DNA from: Cepaea nemoralis
Lineage: Eukaryota; Mollusca; Gastropoda; Stylommatophora; Helicidae
Assembly (NCBI GenBank): GCA_014155875.1
Contig: JACEFZ010017415.1
Location: 186,001-250,000, forward strand
DNA: 64,000 nt
Direction of reading: 5' to 3'
Below, one piece after another: positions 11,963 through 23,544 of this stretch. Under the pieces are notes generated by a model that saw only the letters and a program-made list of their open reading frames with translations, ran no database searches and was not told the DNA's origin. The first letter of the stretch is position 1. Each line of letters begins with the position of its first letter. The position numbers and the translations under genes are program-made.

Positions 11963-14121
11963 CTTGTACTTGTGGACACGTTGCTGTCTGTATATAAATA
12001 TAAATAATATATAAAATATAAATGTAAAGACTCTGCTGCTAGTCTTTGTGTACTTTCCCTAAGTACACCACCACTCACTGTGTGCGTAAATTCGTAGTAC
12101 TAATAATATCACTCTGTACTCACCCAATCACTCTACAAGCACTAGGTAGTGAGGGAGGAATATCACCTATACTCCTTCGTATATATCGCAAATAGCTGTA
12201 GAATATTTCTGGAAATATTGTTAAACATACATATATATACATATACAAACGAATGAATGATGACAATAAGTGGTGTCTATAAAACGCAAGACGCACAAGC
12301 TGAGTATACGGAGATGGTCATCACAAAGAAATAACCACAGTAACATCCACAAGCTTGTGTAAGACGACCACAGTGCGCGTAATATATATAACTAACACAG
12401 ACCACTAAACAGTATATATGACGAAAGATCACAATAATATCTGTATCCGAAGACCCAAATGTCATATGTAAATATAATGAAAAGAAAACAAAAAATATAC
12501 CATCAAAATATACACAGATCTGACGTTAGACACAAGAGGACACGGTATATTAATCCAAGACCAACACTGCACCACTGCAGAAAACACAAATCGACCTTTC
12601 GATTTACTTCCCAGACAATATATGGTTCACCTCAGAAAATAACTTTTTGCCCTGTCTCGCGACCTTCGCGAAATAACACAAAAATCTCCTACTCCTGACA
12701 AACACTGGACCACATACAAATAATTGCGTACACCCGACAACAATATATATGACGATGGGAGCAAACAAAGTGTCCAAATGGTTGGCCGACAATAATGTGC
12801 TTATTAATAAGTCCCAAAAGTTCTTATTTTGTTTTTAATAGTTTCCCACAATATTCTGAAATGTATACGACGCTAAATTCCAATAGAAAATGTTCTCTTG
12901 ATATGTTGTTACTTTCCCTGGACGTGGTGACAACAAAGTAATAATCCAAACGTCTTGTCTAAACCCAGTCCGTAACGATATTATACCTTGGTTGCGGAGA
13001 TGGTCCGTAGTTGTATCAATTGTGTGATAGATTCACGTTTAAAGACAAAGTTCAACCCAAAAAATGACAGCAAATGTCCAACGCTTTAACTCTGTACAGT
13101 CAGTTCTTTTTGGCAACTGTATGCAACTCTGCCTGCGGTGATGACATGTAATCTTTCGCTGTAAAAATGTTTGCTCATGACAGAGTAATGACAACAAAGG
13201 GATTCAACATAAAGACGAACATAAAGTCTGGTTTTCGTTCACAACAACTTGTTTATCCAGTTCTCCCATGGACAATTTTAGTACCTTTCCACCGTCCCTG
13301 ACCTTGACCACGCAGGTCAACCTCAGTCAGTACCTCAGTACTCTTTATCACAATTGTACACACTTAATCTAGCTGTAAACTGACCGGAAACTTTTCCGTC
13401 ATACACAAACACTTTCCACTTCTGCCCCAGCATGGGTGTGGTAGGGGTACTGTTACTACCCCCGTCGGTCACCTCTCCGGCGAAACCGCAACTATCAAAT
13501 TCTGTGTATTCTACACATCCATGTAAATCTCCCCTTCCCGAGAGTTTTCCAAACATGTACTTCCCCAGTACCTGGTCGCTGGTGTCCCACCCGTCCAATT
13601 AATTGCGTCGACAAATCTTGACCTTTCGACCTGCGACCACACCGTGCATTGCCCTCAACACACACACGACTGTCAATATCTTTGATTTTCAATCCTGTCT
13701 TTATCACCGACAGCGATACTGTCCAAATGTGCTGACCCGCTCTTGTTGCAAACACCTTTTTGTTCACGCGACTTTTCACCTGTGCTGTCTGCTAGACAGC
13801 AGACATATAAACTTTTTGACATATAAACGCATGCGCCTGTCGTCTCAACCCGACAGTTTTGTCTGTGGTGCTCGGTGTTTGTGCCTAGTTACCAACCCCG
13901 TCACCCCACACTCTCCGTTGATCTGTGCCGTGTCTTCTCCACGCGCGCTGTTTTTGATGTGCCGCGGTGTCCTTTCGTGAACTGTCTGCTAGCTTCAGCA
14001 ATACTGCCTGGTATCAAATTTACCTGTCGTGACCTTCACGTGAACTGTCTGTTATCTGCTCACCAATTCTCACCCAGGCGCAAATCTTGTCTTTATACCG
14101 TGGATACGCTCCGCTGTCAAC

Positions 14122-14191
<70 letters not shown>

Positions 14192-14232
14192 GAGAAATGT
14201 TATTTTTAACTGGATTTCCCAGGCATATGTCA
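11963..14232 (-). other. 5' region of the LTR element: leader and presumed 5' LTR
   Basis: 2.27 kb without coding signal between the gag start and the outer end of the element. The 5' LTR must lie at its upper end (it starts TGACATATGCCTGGG at 14232). If it is as long as the 3' LTR it would end near 13450, but I could not confirm the inner edge or a primer binding site. A pyrimidine microsatellite lies near the outer end. Confidence 0.4.
14119..14187. repeat. C run and (TC)n microsatellite
   Basis: A run of about 13 C followed by (TC)n with one TACC interruption. It lies inside the presumed 5' LTR, and its growth would help explain why the two LTRs no longer look alike. Confidence 0.9.
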
Positions 14233-16268
14233 AGCAGCATGACACCATTGTCACAATCCCTGCTCCAACAATAGCATGACACCATTGTCACAATCCCTGC
14301 TCCAACAATAGCATGACACCATTGTCACAATCCCAGCTCCAACAGTAGCATGACACCATTGTCACAATCCCTGCTCTAACAGCAGCATGACACCATTGTA
14401 ACAATCCCAGCTCCAACAATAGCATGACACCATTGTCACAATCGCTGCTCCAGTAACAGCATGACACCATTGTCACAATCCCTGCTCCAACAGTAGCATG
14501 ACACCATTGTCACAATCTCTGCTCCAACAGTAGCATGACACCATTGTCACAATCTCTGCTCCAACAATAGCATGTTACCATTTTCACAATCCCTGCTCCA
14601 ACAATAGCATGACACCATTGTCACAATCCCTGCTCCAACAATAGCATGACACTATTGTCACATTCCCTGCTCCAACAATAGCATGACACCATTGTCACAA
14701 TCTCTGCTCCAACAGTAGCATGACACCATTGTCACAATCTCTGCTCCAAAAATAGCATGACACCATTGTCACAATCTCTGCTCCAACAATAGCATGACAC
14801 CATTGTCACAATCTCTGCTCCAACAATAGCATGACACCATTGTCACAATCACTGCTCCAACAGCAGCATGACACCATTGTAACAATCTCAGCTCCAACAA
14901 TAGCATGACACCATTGTCACAATCTCTGCTCAAACAGCAGCATGACACCATTGTCACAATCTCTGCTCCAGCAGTAGCATGACACCATTGTCACAATCTC
15001 TACTCCAACAATAGCATGACAGCATTGTCACAATCCCAGCACCAACAATAGCATGACGCCATTGTCACAATCCCAGCTCCAACAATAGCATGACACCATT
15101 GTCACAATCTCTGCTCCAACAATAGCATGACACTATTGTCACAATCTCTGCTCCAACAATAGCATGACACCATTGTCACAATCTCTGCTCCAACAATAGG
15201 ATGACACCATTGTAAACAATCCCAGCTCCAACAGTAGCATGACACCATTGTCACAATCTCTGCTCCAACAATAGCATGAAACTATTGTCACAATACCAGC
15301 TCCAACAGCAGCATGACACCATTGTCACAATCTCTGCTCCAACAACAGGATGACACCATTGTAACAATCCCAGCTCCAACAGTAGCATGACACCATTGTC
15401 ACAATCTCTGCTCCAACAATAGCATGAAACCATTGTCACAATACCAGCTCCAACAGCAGCATGACACCATTGTCACAATCTCTGCTCCAACAGTAGCATG
15501 ACACCATTCGTTAACAATCCCAGCTCCAACATAGCATGACACCATTGTCACAATCCCTGCTCCTAACAATAGCATGACACCATTGTCACAATCTCTGCTC
15601 CAACAGCAGCATGACACCATTGTCACAATCTCTGCTCCAACAATAGCATGACACCATTGTCACAATTCCAGCTCCAACAGTAGCATGACACCATTGTCAC
15701 AATCGCTGCTCCAGTAACAGCATGACACCATTGTCACAATCTCTGCTCCAACAGCAGCATGACACCATTGTCACAATCTCTGCTCCAACAGCAGCATGAC
15801 ACCATTGTCACAATCTCTGCTCCAACAGTAGCATGACACCATTGTCACAATCTCTGCTCCAACAGCAGCATGACACCATTGTCACAATCCCTGCTCCAAC
15901 AGCAGCCAACAGTAGCATGACACCATTGTCACAATCCCAGCTCCAAAAATAGCATGACACCATTGTCACAATTCCAGCTCTAACAGTAGCATGACACCAT
16001 TGTCACAATCCCTGCTCCAACAATAGCATGACACCATTGTCACAATTTCTGCTCCAACATTAGCATGACACCATTGTCACAATCCCAGCTCCAACAATAG
16101 CATGACACCATTGTCACAATTCCTGCTCCAACAATAGCATGACACCATTGTCACAATCTCATCTCCAACAGTAGCATGACACCATTGTCACAATCACAGC
16201 TCCAACAATAGCATGACACCATTGTCACAATCCCTGCTCTAACAGCAGCCAACAGTAGCATGACACCA
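14233..16268. repeat. 37-bp minisatellite array, right half (about 55 units)
   Basis: Same unit, orientation and variants as 6517-8430. A few units are irregular (for example CCATTCGTTAACAAT near 15508 and GCTCCTAACAATAG near 15560), and a GCAGCCAACAGTAG variant appears twice (near 15900 and 16248). The array ends at CACCAATGG, where the next LINE tail begins. Confidence 0.95.
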
Positions 16269-16269
16269 A

Positions 16270-16272
16270 TGG

Positions 16273-16325
<53 letters not shown>

Positions 16326-17110
16326 GGTTGGTTGGTTGGTTGGTTGGTTGGTTGGTTGGTTGGTTGGTTGGTTGGTTAGTCGATCAACAGATTATCATCA
16401 TTGCACATCGAACCATTCAGTCCATAAGTGCTCGGATCCCCTCCTCAGTATATCCCGCGGCGTGTAGCAACTGACGACACCAGTTCTGTGTTGGTTTATT
16501 AATCTTTGGCTTCCCGCGTAGTGTTCTTGTTTGGCCACACATATTTTAATTTGCTGTTCTCTCAGTCTGACCATGGTTGTAGATTCACAGTCATCACTTG
16601 GCTCTCGTAAAAGTCTTGCTCCTCGTAAAGCATTCAAAATGTCAGCTTGGCCCATGGTTCGTCCACCTTCCACAGTAGTCTTGCCTACAAGCTTGTCAGC
16701 CCACTCATTTCCTCGTACACCCGCATGTCCTGGCACGAAAAAGAAACTTAACTTTGCCAGTCGAGACTGCTCCAGAGACAGAAGCCACTCTCTTCAGACC
16801 CACTCCATCTCTATCCTTCTGAGCATACTCATTGAGTCACTAAGGAAACATGCCCTAGTGAATGTATGTGTCTCTAGCCATGTTTTTGCTTTACTTACTG
16901 CCATGACTTACATGGTCAGGCTACTTGTGGTCACAGCAAAAGCACCAGAATCTAACTTTACAATTCTCCCTCCGGCTTGAGTCGTAAAAGCCCATGAACT
17001 TCTCACTCATCGAACGACCGACCCATCTGTGTAAATGACAGCATCACCCTCCAAAGAAATCTCGAAGATCAAAGCCTGTACTTTCGCCTCCACAGCAGTC
17101 GGATTTTCTT
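16270..17110 (-). mobile_element. LINE fragment, same family as 859-1658, at the end of the minisatellite
   Basis: Minus-strand LINE 3' end. The tail on the plus strand is (GTTA)n then (GGTT)n at 16272-16377, followed by the same 3' UTR and C-terminus (TTGCACATCGAACCATTCAG) as the copy inside the hAT. It reaches further 5' than that copy, including an IYTDGSV start of RNase H near 17025-17045. No clear target duplication was seen because an RTE fragment abuts at about 17115. Confidence 0.8.
16395..17060 (-). pseudogene. RNase H domain of the LINE, with stops
   Basis: Read on the minus strand: VIYTDGSV (first catalytic Asp), SSWAFTT..GGRIVKLDSGAF, LTM.VMAVSKAKTWLETHTFTRACF, SDSMSML, FVPGHAGVRGNEWADKLVGKT, and a C-terminus ending LWTEWFDVQ. 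Several in-frame stops lie in the 5' half. The intact piece is 16398-16736. Compared with the copy at 1031-1658 it differs at scattered positions, as expected of two old independent insertions. Confidence 0.75.
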
Positions 17111-17114
17111 GTCT

Positions 17115-17700
17115 GCATTTTCTGATAACAGAGAAGAACAGTATGATTTTCAAAATCAAAATGAAGGACTCTCAATTTTGAAGATGGAGGTTCAGAATGC
17201 TCTTAACCATATGAAATCTGGCAAGACCCCCGGTTCAGACAGTATCAGAACAGAAATGATTAATGCTTCAGAAGAATACGGAATAGAGAAAGTTACCAGA
17301 CTCCTTAATACCATATATGATACAGGAGATATACCTAATCAATTATGCAATTCTGTATTTTTTGCAATCCCAAAGAAATCAGGAGCCTTGGAATGTGATC
17401 AACATCGAACAATTAGTATAATGAGTCAAATCACGAAGATTCTGCTAAGAATTATCATGCAAAGAGTTAGGAAGACAATACAACCTGAAACATGATAGGA
17501 ACAATGTGGGTTTGTATAAGGCAATGGTACAGTAAATGCTGTGTACATACTGAGATCAGTAATTGAACGTTCTATAGAAGTAAACAAAGATCTACACCTA
17601 TGCTTTATTGACTACACAAAGGCTTTCAATAAAGTGAGACATATCGACATGATAAGGATACTTGAAGATCTACACATTGATGGAAAAATTATCTTTCTAC
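17115..17700 (+). mobile_element. RTE-type LINE fragment (N-terminal half of RT)
   Basis: Plus strand. REEQYDFQNQNEGLSILKMEVQNALNHMKSGKTPGSDSI...EMINASEEYGIEKVTRLLNTIYDTGDIPNQLCNSVFFAIPKK is open from 17109 to 17495. After stops come CGFV.GNGTVNAVYILRSVIERSIEVNKD and LCFIDYTKAFNKVRH (first RT Asp region). It then breaks off in AT-rich sequence. It gives the intact version of the region where other copies here are deleted (29331 and 39821). Confidence 0.8.
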
Positions 17701-17879
17701 ATTAAACATTCAAATTGGAAACAATAAAGAGAAATTTAATTTTTAATTTTTGTGAAATTTTGTTGTTGAAATTTTATTTTTTCATTCAACGATAGTGAGT
17801 TAATGCATAACTTTTCAGTTTCTGAAATACAGCTGTTGTTTGCCTTGGGAACAGACGATTATCTCCAGCAGGTTGGGAA

Positions 17880-18730
17880 ATCTGCCCATTTGGTTAACAA
17901 ATTTTCCTACTTTTTATAAGTTTTGTCGAGATATTTATAAATTTGGTTGAAATATTTCTTTACTTGTCCAATATTTTCCCGTTCGGCTAACAAATTTGCC
18001 TACCTTTTTATAAGTTTGGATGAGAAATTTCTTTAATTTACCAATAATTTTACCCCCTGGACAATCAATTTTTCCTACTTTTTATAAGTTTGAATGAGAT
18101 ATTTCTTTACTTGACCATTAATTTTCCCCTTTGGTTAACACATTTTTATAGTTTTTATAAGTTTGGCTGAACTATTTATAAGTTTAGTTGAAATATTTCT
18201 TTACTTGGCCAATATTTTTCTCACTTGGTTTACACAATTTTCCTAGTTTTAATAAATTTGGCGGAAATATTTCTTTACTTGGCTAATATTTTTCTCATTT
18301 GGCTAATACATTTTTCTACCTTTTATAAATTTGGATGAGTAATGTCTTTACTTGACCAATATTTTTCCAATTTGGTTAGCACTTTTTCCTATTTTTCATA
18401 TGTTTGGTGGAGATATTTCTTTACTTGGCTAATATTTTTCCCCGTTCGGCTAACAAATTTTCCTACTTTTCATTAATTTGGATAAGATATTTCTTTACTT
18501 GGTTAATATTTTTTTCCCATTGAGATAACAAATTTTCCTACCTTGTATAAATTTGGTTGAAATAGTTCTTTACTTGACCAATATTTTTTCCCATTTGACT
18601 AGCAAAATTTGGATGAGATATTTCTTTACTTGGCTCATATTTTTCCCATTTGGTTAACACATTGTCCTAATTTTATAAGTTTCGTCGAGCTATTTATAAG
18701 TTTGGTTGAAATATTTCTTTACTTATTGAA
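17880..18730. repeat. Diverged AT-rich tandem repeat, unit about 75 bp (about 11 copies)
   Basis: Core of each unit: ATTTCTTTACTTGGCCAATA, TTTTTCCCATTTGGCTAACA, AATTTTCCTACTTTTTATAA, GTTTGGTTGA. The ATTTCTTTAC box recurs at roughly 17955, 18027, 18101, 18194, 18268, 18343, 18413, 18488, 18563, 18619 and 18711. Most spacings are 70-76 bp with three irregular ones (93, 56 and 92). Older and more diverged than the other arrays in the window. Confidence 0.85.
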
Positions 18731-19784
18731 TTAAAATATTATACACCAACTCAATAGTTATCTGTCCTTGGAAACATAAGAGTTGTCTTTTCTTAGAATT
18801 ATCTCTCTTATATATGACCTAGTTATTGCCCATTAGCTATATCAGGAGTTATCGCCCTTTGAGGAGGACATCGATATTCCTCCTCACACACACAAAGAAA
18901 CGAGATGCTAACCACGTTACTATACTACTACTCTCTACACTTTTGTTGTCCGCCATACAAACTACACAAAGCTTGAAGACAATACAAACTTCACACTAGT
19001 TTGAAGCCAATACAAACTACACAAAGGTTTTAAGACAATAAAAACTGCACACGTGTTTGAAGACAATACAGACTGTACACACGAGTTGAAAGATGTGGTA
19101 TTATTAAAGAAAGATATAGGGGATGAATGCCCTAATTCTAACAGCCACTGTTTAAGAAACTTGAATTGGCTCGATAAGACTTGCTAGGGGTATAGACTAG
19201 TTATACAGTGATGTTTCCTAACCAATGGCCTATAGATGAGATCCTCCAAGATGAGATCACTCACTCTTTATACACATAGAGTTCGTGCGGGTATCCGGCC
19301 ATTATCAGCTCCAGAGTAATGTGGTCCTATGACAAGTAGTATTAATGAGAACACACATAACAAAACGTTAAACACCAAGTAATAAGTAAATAAACAACTC
19401 TAGTGTACAATCAATATTGGGATAACAAGGAGAAGTGTTCCTGTGTGTATGTTTCAATGGCATAGTACATCATCACACGACCACAATAAAAAAAATTCAA
19501 TACAATAACATATCCATAAAAGACATACAAATTATTTCTAATTTGTTAATTAAATGTTCAGGTATTTTCCCCAATGAAGGAATTAAACAAACACATTCTT
19601 AGCTCCACTGAGATGTTAAGGGTTTTCTAGATCACACGGGAGAAAGTCCATCTTCTAACGTAAACGAAGTGAAATTCCATGTTTTAATTAAATGGTGTGA
19701 AAATCTATGTTTAAATAAACCACAGGGTGGCGAATGTTCAGGTCTGTATAGGAGTATGAGTGTGCATTCCTAGCACACATGAGT
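18731..19784. other. Non-coding stretch with a short tandem repeat
   Basis: No gene seen. It contains the 18955-19100 repeat; the rest is AT-rich unique-looking sequence. Confidence 0.5.
18955..19100. repeat. Short tandem repeat shared with 26050-26175
   Basis: Four to five diverged copies, about 31-36 bp each, of a unit containing TTGAAGACAATACAAACTAC ACA. A second cluster with the same words, including GACTGTACACACGAGTT, lies at 26050-26175, so a larger dispersed element probably carries it. Confidence 0.7.
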
Positions 19785-19925
19785 GCTTCTTCTTCTGCGT
19801 TATCCGGAGTTGTTTTTTTTTTTCGGACGTGATGGCGTTGTGCCTTTTTACAGCAGAGATGCGTTTTTGCGCCGTTATAGGCCGACACATCCGACTTCTG
19901 TGGGCATTTGTTGACCGGGTTAACC
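19785..19925 (-). mobile_element. 3' end of a non-LTR element with (GAA)n tail, second copy
   Basis: Reverse-strand relative of 4937-5082. It runs from GTTAACCCGGTCAACAAATG at about 19925 down to ATAACGCAGAAGAAG at about 19787. The tail is short here. The plus-strand open frame at 19760-20158 merely crosses it. Confidence 0.6.
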
Positions 19926-20242
19926 ATCCCTGGGGTTTCTTAGGACGTTGGACTCACACTGTTATGGTGTTATCCCCCATCCCAGATGGATCATTTAGAA
20001 CAGCCGAAGACATAACGTTCAGCCCTCAAGGGAAGGCAGGGGCAGGCCATGGGCATTCCCCGCCATCCACAGAGGCTTCCATAATTGCAGAGCCGACACA
20101 TAGCGCTCTGGTACTGGGCTCACCCAAGAATCGTCACGTTCAGCACATGGCTGCTTAGCCTCACTTCTGTATATTGGGTCATCCGTTCACCACAGGCTGT
20201 TCCTCCGAAAAACCAGAAGAATGCAGACTGCAGATAACATCC

Positions 20243-20411
20243 ACATAGTGAGCTTTCGATTTGGACTTTCCACGTAATTAATTTGCTATCCAAGCAATAT
20301 TCCATTTCGTGCCATTGGGACGCATTTTCCATCTTTGATGACGCCCACACAGTGAGCTTTTGATTTAGACTTTCCACGTAATGGATTTGCTAGCCAAGCA
20401 ATATTCCACTT
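20243..20411. repeat. Direct duplication, unit about 99 bp (two copies)
   Basis: AGTGAGCTTTCGATTTGGAC...CCAAGCAATATTCCATTTC starts near 20248 and recurs near 20347 as AGTGAGCTTTTGATTTAGAC...CCAAGCAATATTCCACTTC. Not coding. Confidence 0.75.
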
Positions 20412-20573
20412 CATGCGTCTGGGATTATATATATATATATATATATTCTATAAGTGCTTTTTATAAACCTCTTTGCCTCATTATAGGTAATGTCTATGTC
20501 AGGCTGAGGTAGTCGTCCGCCCTCTTTTGCCACTCTGGCAGCCTCTTCATTTCCAGGTATACTGCAGTGTGAT

Positions 20574-21098
20574 TGGGGGGGGGGGAGTACGGGGTGTCAA
20601 GTATTGGTAGCACCTTTGGTAAGGATGACTCTCATGTCCTTTTCAGGACCCATCCCCCACTGGTCCAAGCCTGACACCCAGCTCACGCCTGTGGCTCCTA
20701 GTAGCTGTCAGCGTGCGACAGCGGCCACCCCCCCCCCCCTCCCGGGTAACAGCTGTGAGAGGCTGGCTAAACCAGGCGCGGGTAGCCGATTTGGTGTCAA
20801 ACCAAGCGGTAATGAAGGGTATGCCTACCCAGCATGTGAAGACAGGATCCGGCAGACTGCGCGGAAGAAATCATTCCTGATTCAACGGGCAAGGCGGCGT
20901 TTACCTGCAAAGCGTTGTGGAACGTAATGAGCACGGCAAGGCACGTAGAGCGCCCTGGTCATCCACTGCACCTGTATTCGTTTCCAGTCGTCTTGACTTG
21001 TCCTGCCACTGGATTCAGATGGACTCAGGCGAGAGAGTGAGGTCGACAAATTGCGCAACTCTTCCTCATTTTAATCCAATTCATCGCGCAAGTCATTC
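20574..21098. mobile_element. 525-bp insertion of unknown class inside the LINE RNase H
   Basis: Bounded by the 10-bp direct repeat GCAGTGTGAT (20564-20573 and 21099-21108). Its removal brings the two halves of the RNase H frame (...TDAMSAVSIL...LADLRAAIYG and HCSIPGNEEAARVAKEGG) back together. The insert begins with a run of G, is GC-rich compared with its surroundings, holds a C-rich run near 20730, and is open for 107 codons (20604-20927) without a domain I recognise. It could be a SINE or a 5' fragment of another LINE. Confidence 0.7.
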
Positions 21099-21114
21099 GC
21101 AGTGTGATGGGCTC

Positions 21115-21552
21115 CACTGTATTACAACCTTTTTGGACATAGTCCATAGATTGCTGCTCTTAGGTCTGCTAGTTATGTGCTGTTTTTGTTCTTCAGTATT
21201 GAGACAGCTGACATTGCATCTGTGAAGATAGCTATTTGCTTCTCTTTATTTTCTTCTATTAAGAGCATTTCTGCTGCAGTTTTCAAGGCCTCTACCTCCG
21301 CTGTGAAGTTACTTTAAAATTTTCCAGTTGCCATTAACTGTTTTTTGTTTTCACTCCATTTTTCAAATTTAGGAGAATTCCTCTTCCTACATTTTGTATT
21401 GAATTTTTGGCTGATCCGTCTGTATATGCATGGGTCCAATTGCTACTTGGGTAATGTTCTTTTATGTAGTTTAGAACGATTTTTCTTCTTTCTGTTTCAT
21501 TATGAGTGTTCTTTTTTTCAATACCAGGAATTTTTTCTATCATCTCAGGCAA
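21115..21552 (-). pseudogene. RNase H domain of the LINE (upstream half)
   Basis: YPSSNWTHAYTDGSAKNSIQNVGRGI carries the first catalytic Asp (TDGS). It continues with TAEVEALKTAAEMLL (Glu) and IAIFTDAMSAVSIL (Asp). A stop near 21315 and the 525-bp insert break it. The remaining part, with CSIPGNEEAARVAKEGGRLPQPDIDI, is at 20445-20563. Confidence 0.75.
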
Positions 21553-21666
21553 GTTGCCGCTGTCTCCAAGCTGGGACTTGTGTGCATTGTAGATGGGTTT
21601 GACTGTTAATATGTTAAGTATGGGATCTGCCCTAATCTTTCGTGTTGTCTACAAAGTTGCTACGCT

Positions 21667-23395
21667 TCATCTTCCCTTTCCAAAACCATTAAACCTGTTA
21701 TACATAGGGTGGTTTGTCAATCTTCTAAATTTTTCTGCTTGTTGCTGGGCTATGCTATCTCTTCTATCCTGCATTGGTTGTAAACAAGTGATCTTTTCTA
21801 GTTCATTAATAGGCGTTGTCTTCGGTCTTCCAGTTTTGATTCGCATTCCTTGATTTTGGAATCTACTTATTTTGTTAAAGTTTGACTTAGCTGCTGTTGT
21901 CCAAGCTGCGATGCCATATTCCAGTACTGGCCTCACCCGTCCAGTATATAACTTCTTGAGAACTTTCTCATCTGCTCCCCACGTTGTACCAGCAAGCTTT
22001 TTCATGATTGCCATTCTTTGCCTTGCTCTAGTTCGATTTTTCTCAATCTGTGTCTTCCATGTCAGGCGACGATCAAAGGTGACTCCTAGATAGTTTGGAT
22101 TTTCTTCATGGCGCTATATTTTTCCATTCAATACGAGCATAGGTTGCTGAGTTTTATTTGAGAGGGAGAACACTGTGCATGTTGTTTTCTCCTCACTTAT
22201 CTTCACTAGCCATGATTTTGACCTCTAGCGCTAATAAGGCTTGCTGTATTCTGTTGTTAGCTGTACTAATATATTCTGCAGATGTCCATATGGCTAGGTC
22301 ATATGCAAGGGAGGATGTGTACTCTGGCTGGAAAATTTTCCGTGATGTCATTTATATTCCGTAATCCCGTTTATCACGCAGAGTCTCGTAGCGGGCGAGA
22401 GCTGGGAGCGGTTCGATCCCCGCTGGTGACTTGCGGGATAACTGAGCCGGCCGCTCAGAAAGCAATGGCAAACTACTGAGCGTAATCTTGCCAAGAAATC
22501 AACAGACAGCTGAAAGATGCTACTGTTGACAGCGATGTCCCGTAAAGGATATGCGAATTTTAAAAAAAAGGAATAATGTTGGTGAAAGAACTCCTCCTTG
22601 GGGGACACCTTGCTCCAACAGCATCTTTTTGCTGGTTTGTCCTTGTACTTTTGTCCTGGCAGTTCTGTTCTCACGGTAGTGGCTGATCCATTTGTACATT
22701 TCCCACAAACATGCATTTTTTGCAGTTTTACTTTCAGTCCTTCCTTCCATACTTTATCAAATGCTTCTTTCTAAATCTATCCAGACCGCTAGTGTGTGCT
22801 TTTTCTCTTGGAAGGTGGCATCCTCTATTTCCTGAGCTATATAGATTATTTTATCTTCAGTGGATCTGTACTTTCTGAATCCTGCTTGGTGTGGTGTTAA
22901 ACGTTGGTTTTCTTCCAGATGCCATGTTAGCCTGCCATTGATAATGCGTTCCATTAATTTTCCTACACAGCTAATTAGACTGATAGATCGATAGCCATTT
23001 GGTTCTTCCAGGTCTTTTCCTTTCTTTGGGACTGGTATTAGTATAGCCCTTCCATGCCTGTGGAACTATTCCTCTCTTCCAGCTGTAATTTAGGACTGCT
23101 AGTGATTTATTTATTTTTTTATTTATTTATTTTTTTTGCCTTAGTGCCGTCCTTTTAGAATTTCATTTGTGATGCCATCCTTTCCTGGTGATTTCTTCTT
23201 TTTTATGGTATTCATTGCTTGTTCCATTTCTTCCATTGTTAGATTTGCCATCATATATTCTGCAGCTGTCTCTGTATTACTATGGTGTATCTGTTTATCT
23301 TTGATTGCTTTCTTCTGTTCGGTTGTAATATCAATGTGGTTTGCACTGGCATAGTGTTCCATTAGTGCATTTGCAGCCTTTTTTCCTGTAAGCAA
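21667..23395 (-). pseudogene. Reverse transcriptase of the I/Jockey-type LINE
   Basis: Pieces in order on the minus strand: MEEMEQAMNTIKKKKSPGKDGI (23141-23395); RLTPHQAGFRKYRSTEDKIIYIAQEIEDA with the WIDLERSI Asp region (22757-22954); GVPQGGVLSPTLF (near 22600); then the SINE. After it come IND.TENFPARVHIL and a damaged YADD box read as AYDLAIW (near 22300), and the thumb AGTTWGADEKVLKKLYTGRVRPVLEYG (21667-22014). Motifs are characteristic of Jockey/I-type RT. Several frameshifts; not functional. Confidence 0.8.
22353..22568 (+). mobile_element. tRNA-derived SINE with A tail, inserted in the LINE RT
   Basis: A pol III B box GGTTCGATCCC sits at 22410-22420. It is followed by the family body (GAGCCGGCCGCTCAGAAAG, then GCAATGGCAAAC, TGAGCGTAATCTTGCC, GAAATCAACA, GCTGAAAGAT). 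It ends in an A-rich tail (about 22556-22568), after which the LINE frame resumes. The insert splits SPTLF from INDI in the RT frame. The same family is at 44409-44650. The A box is degraded. Confidence 0.8.
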
Positions 23396-23544
23396 GGCAT
23401 TTCCTTGTTTAATTATTATTTGTTTGTTTCTAGGTCATTCATTGTTCATGGCTTTCACTAGTTTCCATAGTTTGTTTCCATCCCTGTCAAAGTTCAGGTT
23501 TTCTGTTGTTTTTTTTTCCCTCTCACAATCTCTTGTTGTTTGAA

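Larger units (their letters stand above)
8431..14232 (-). mobile_element. Ty3/gypsy-type LTR retrotransposon (Gmr1-like order), decayed, inserted in the 37-bp array
   Basis: Both outer ends fit an LTR element: the plus strand starts TGTCACAATG at 8431 and ends ATATGTCA at 14232. It is flanked by the 5-bp duplication AGCAG (8426-8430 and 14233-14237), which lies inside the 37-bp unit (CAAC-AGCAG-CATG). On the minus strand the order is gag (11962 to about 10695), protease (10747-10259), then the zinc-binding N-terminus of integrase (10066-9587), then a polypurine tract and the 3' LTR. Protease followed directly by integrase, without reverse transcriptase between, is the order of Gmr1-like elements. 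Reverse transcriptase, RNase H and the integrase core are absent, deleted between about 9587 and the polypurine tract. Frameshifts make it non-autonomous. A caution: TGTCACAAT also occurs in the array unit, so the left edge could lie some bases further right. Confidence 0.8.

Noticed and set aside
22380..22450. tRNA gene (B box GGTTCGATCCC)
   Set aside because: No cloverleaf could be drawn. The sequence continues into a SINE body with an A tail inside a LINE.
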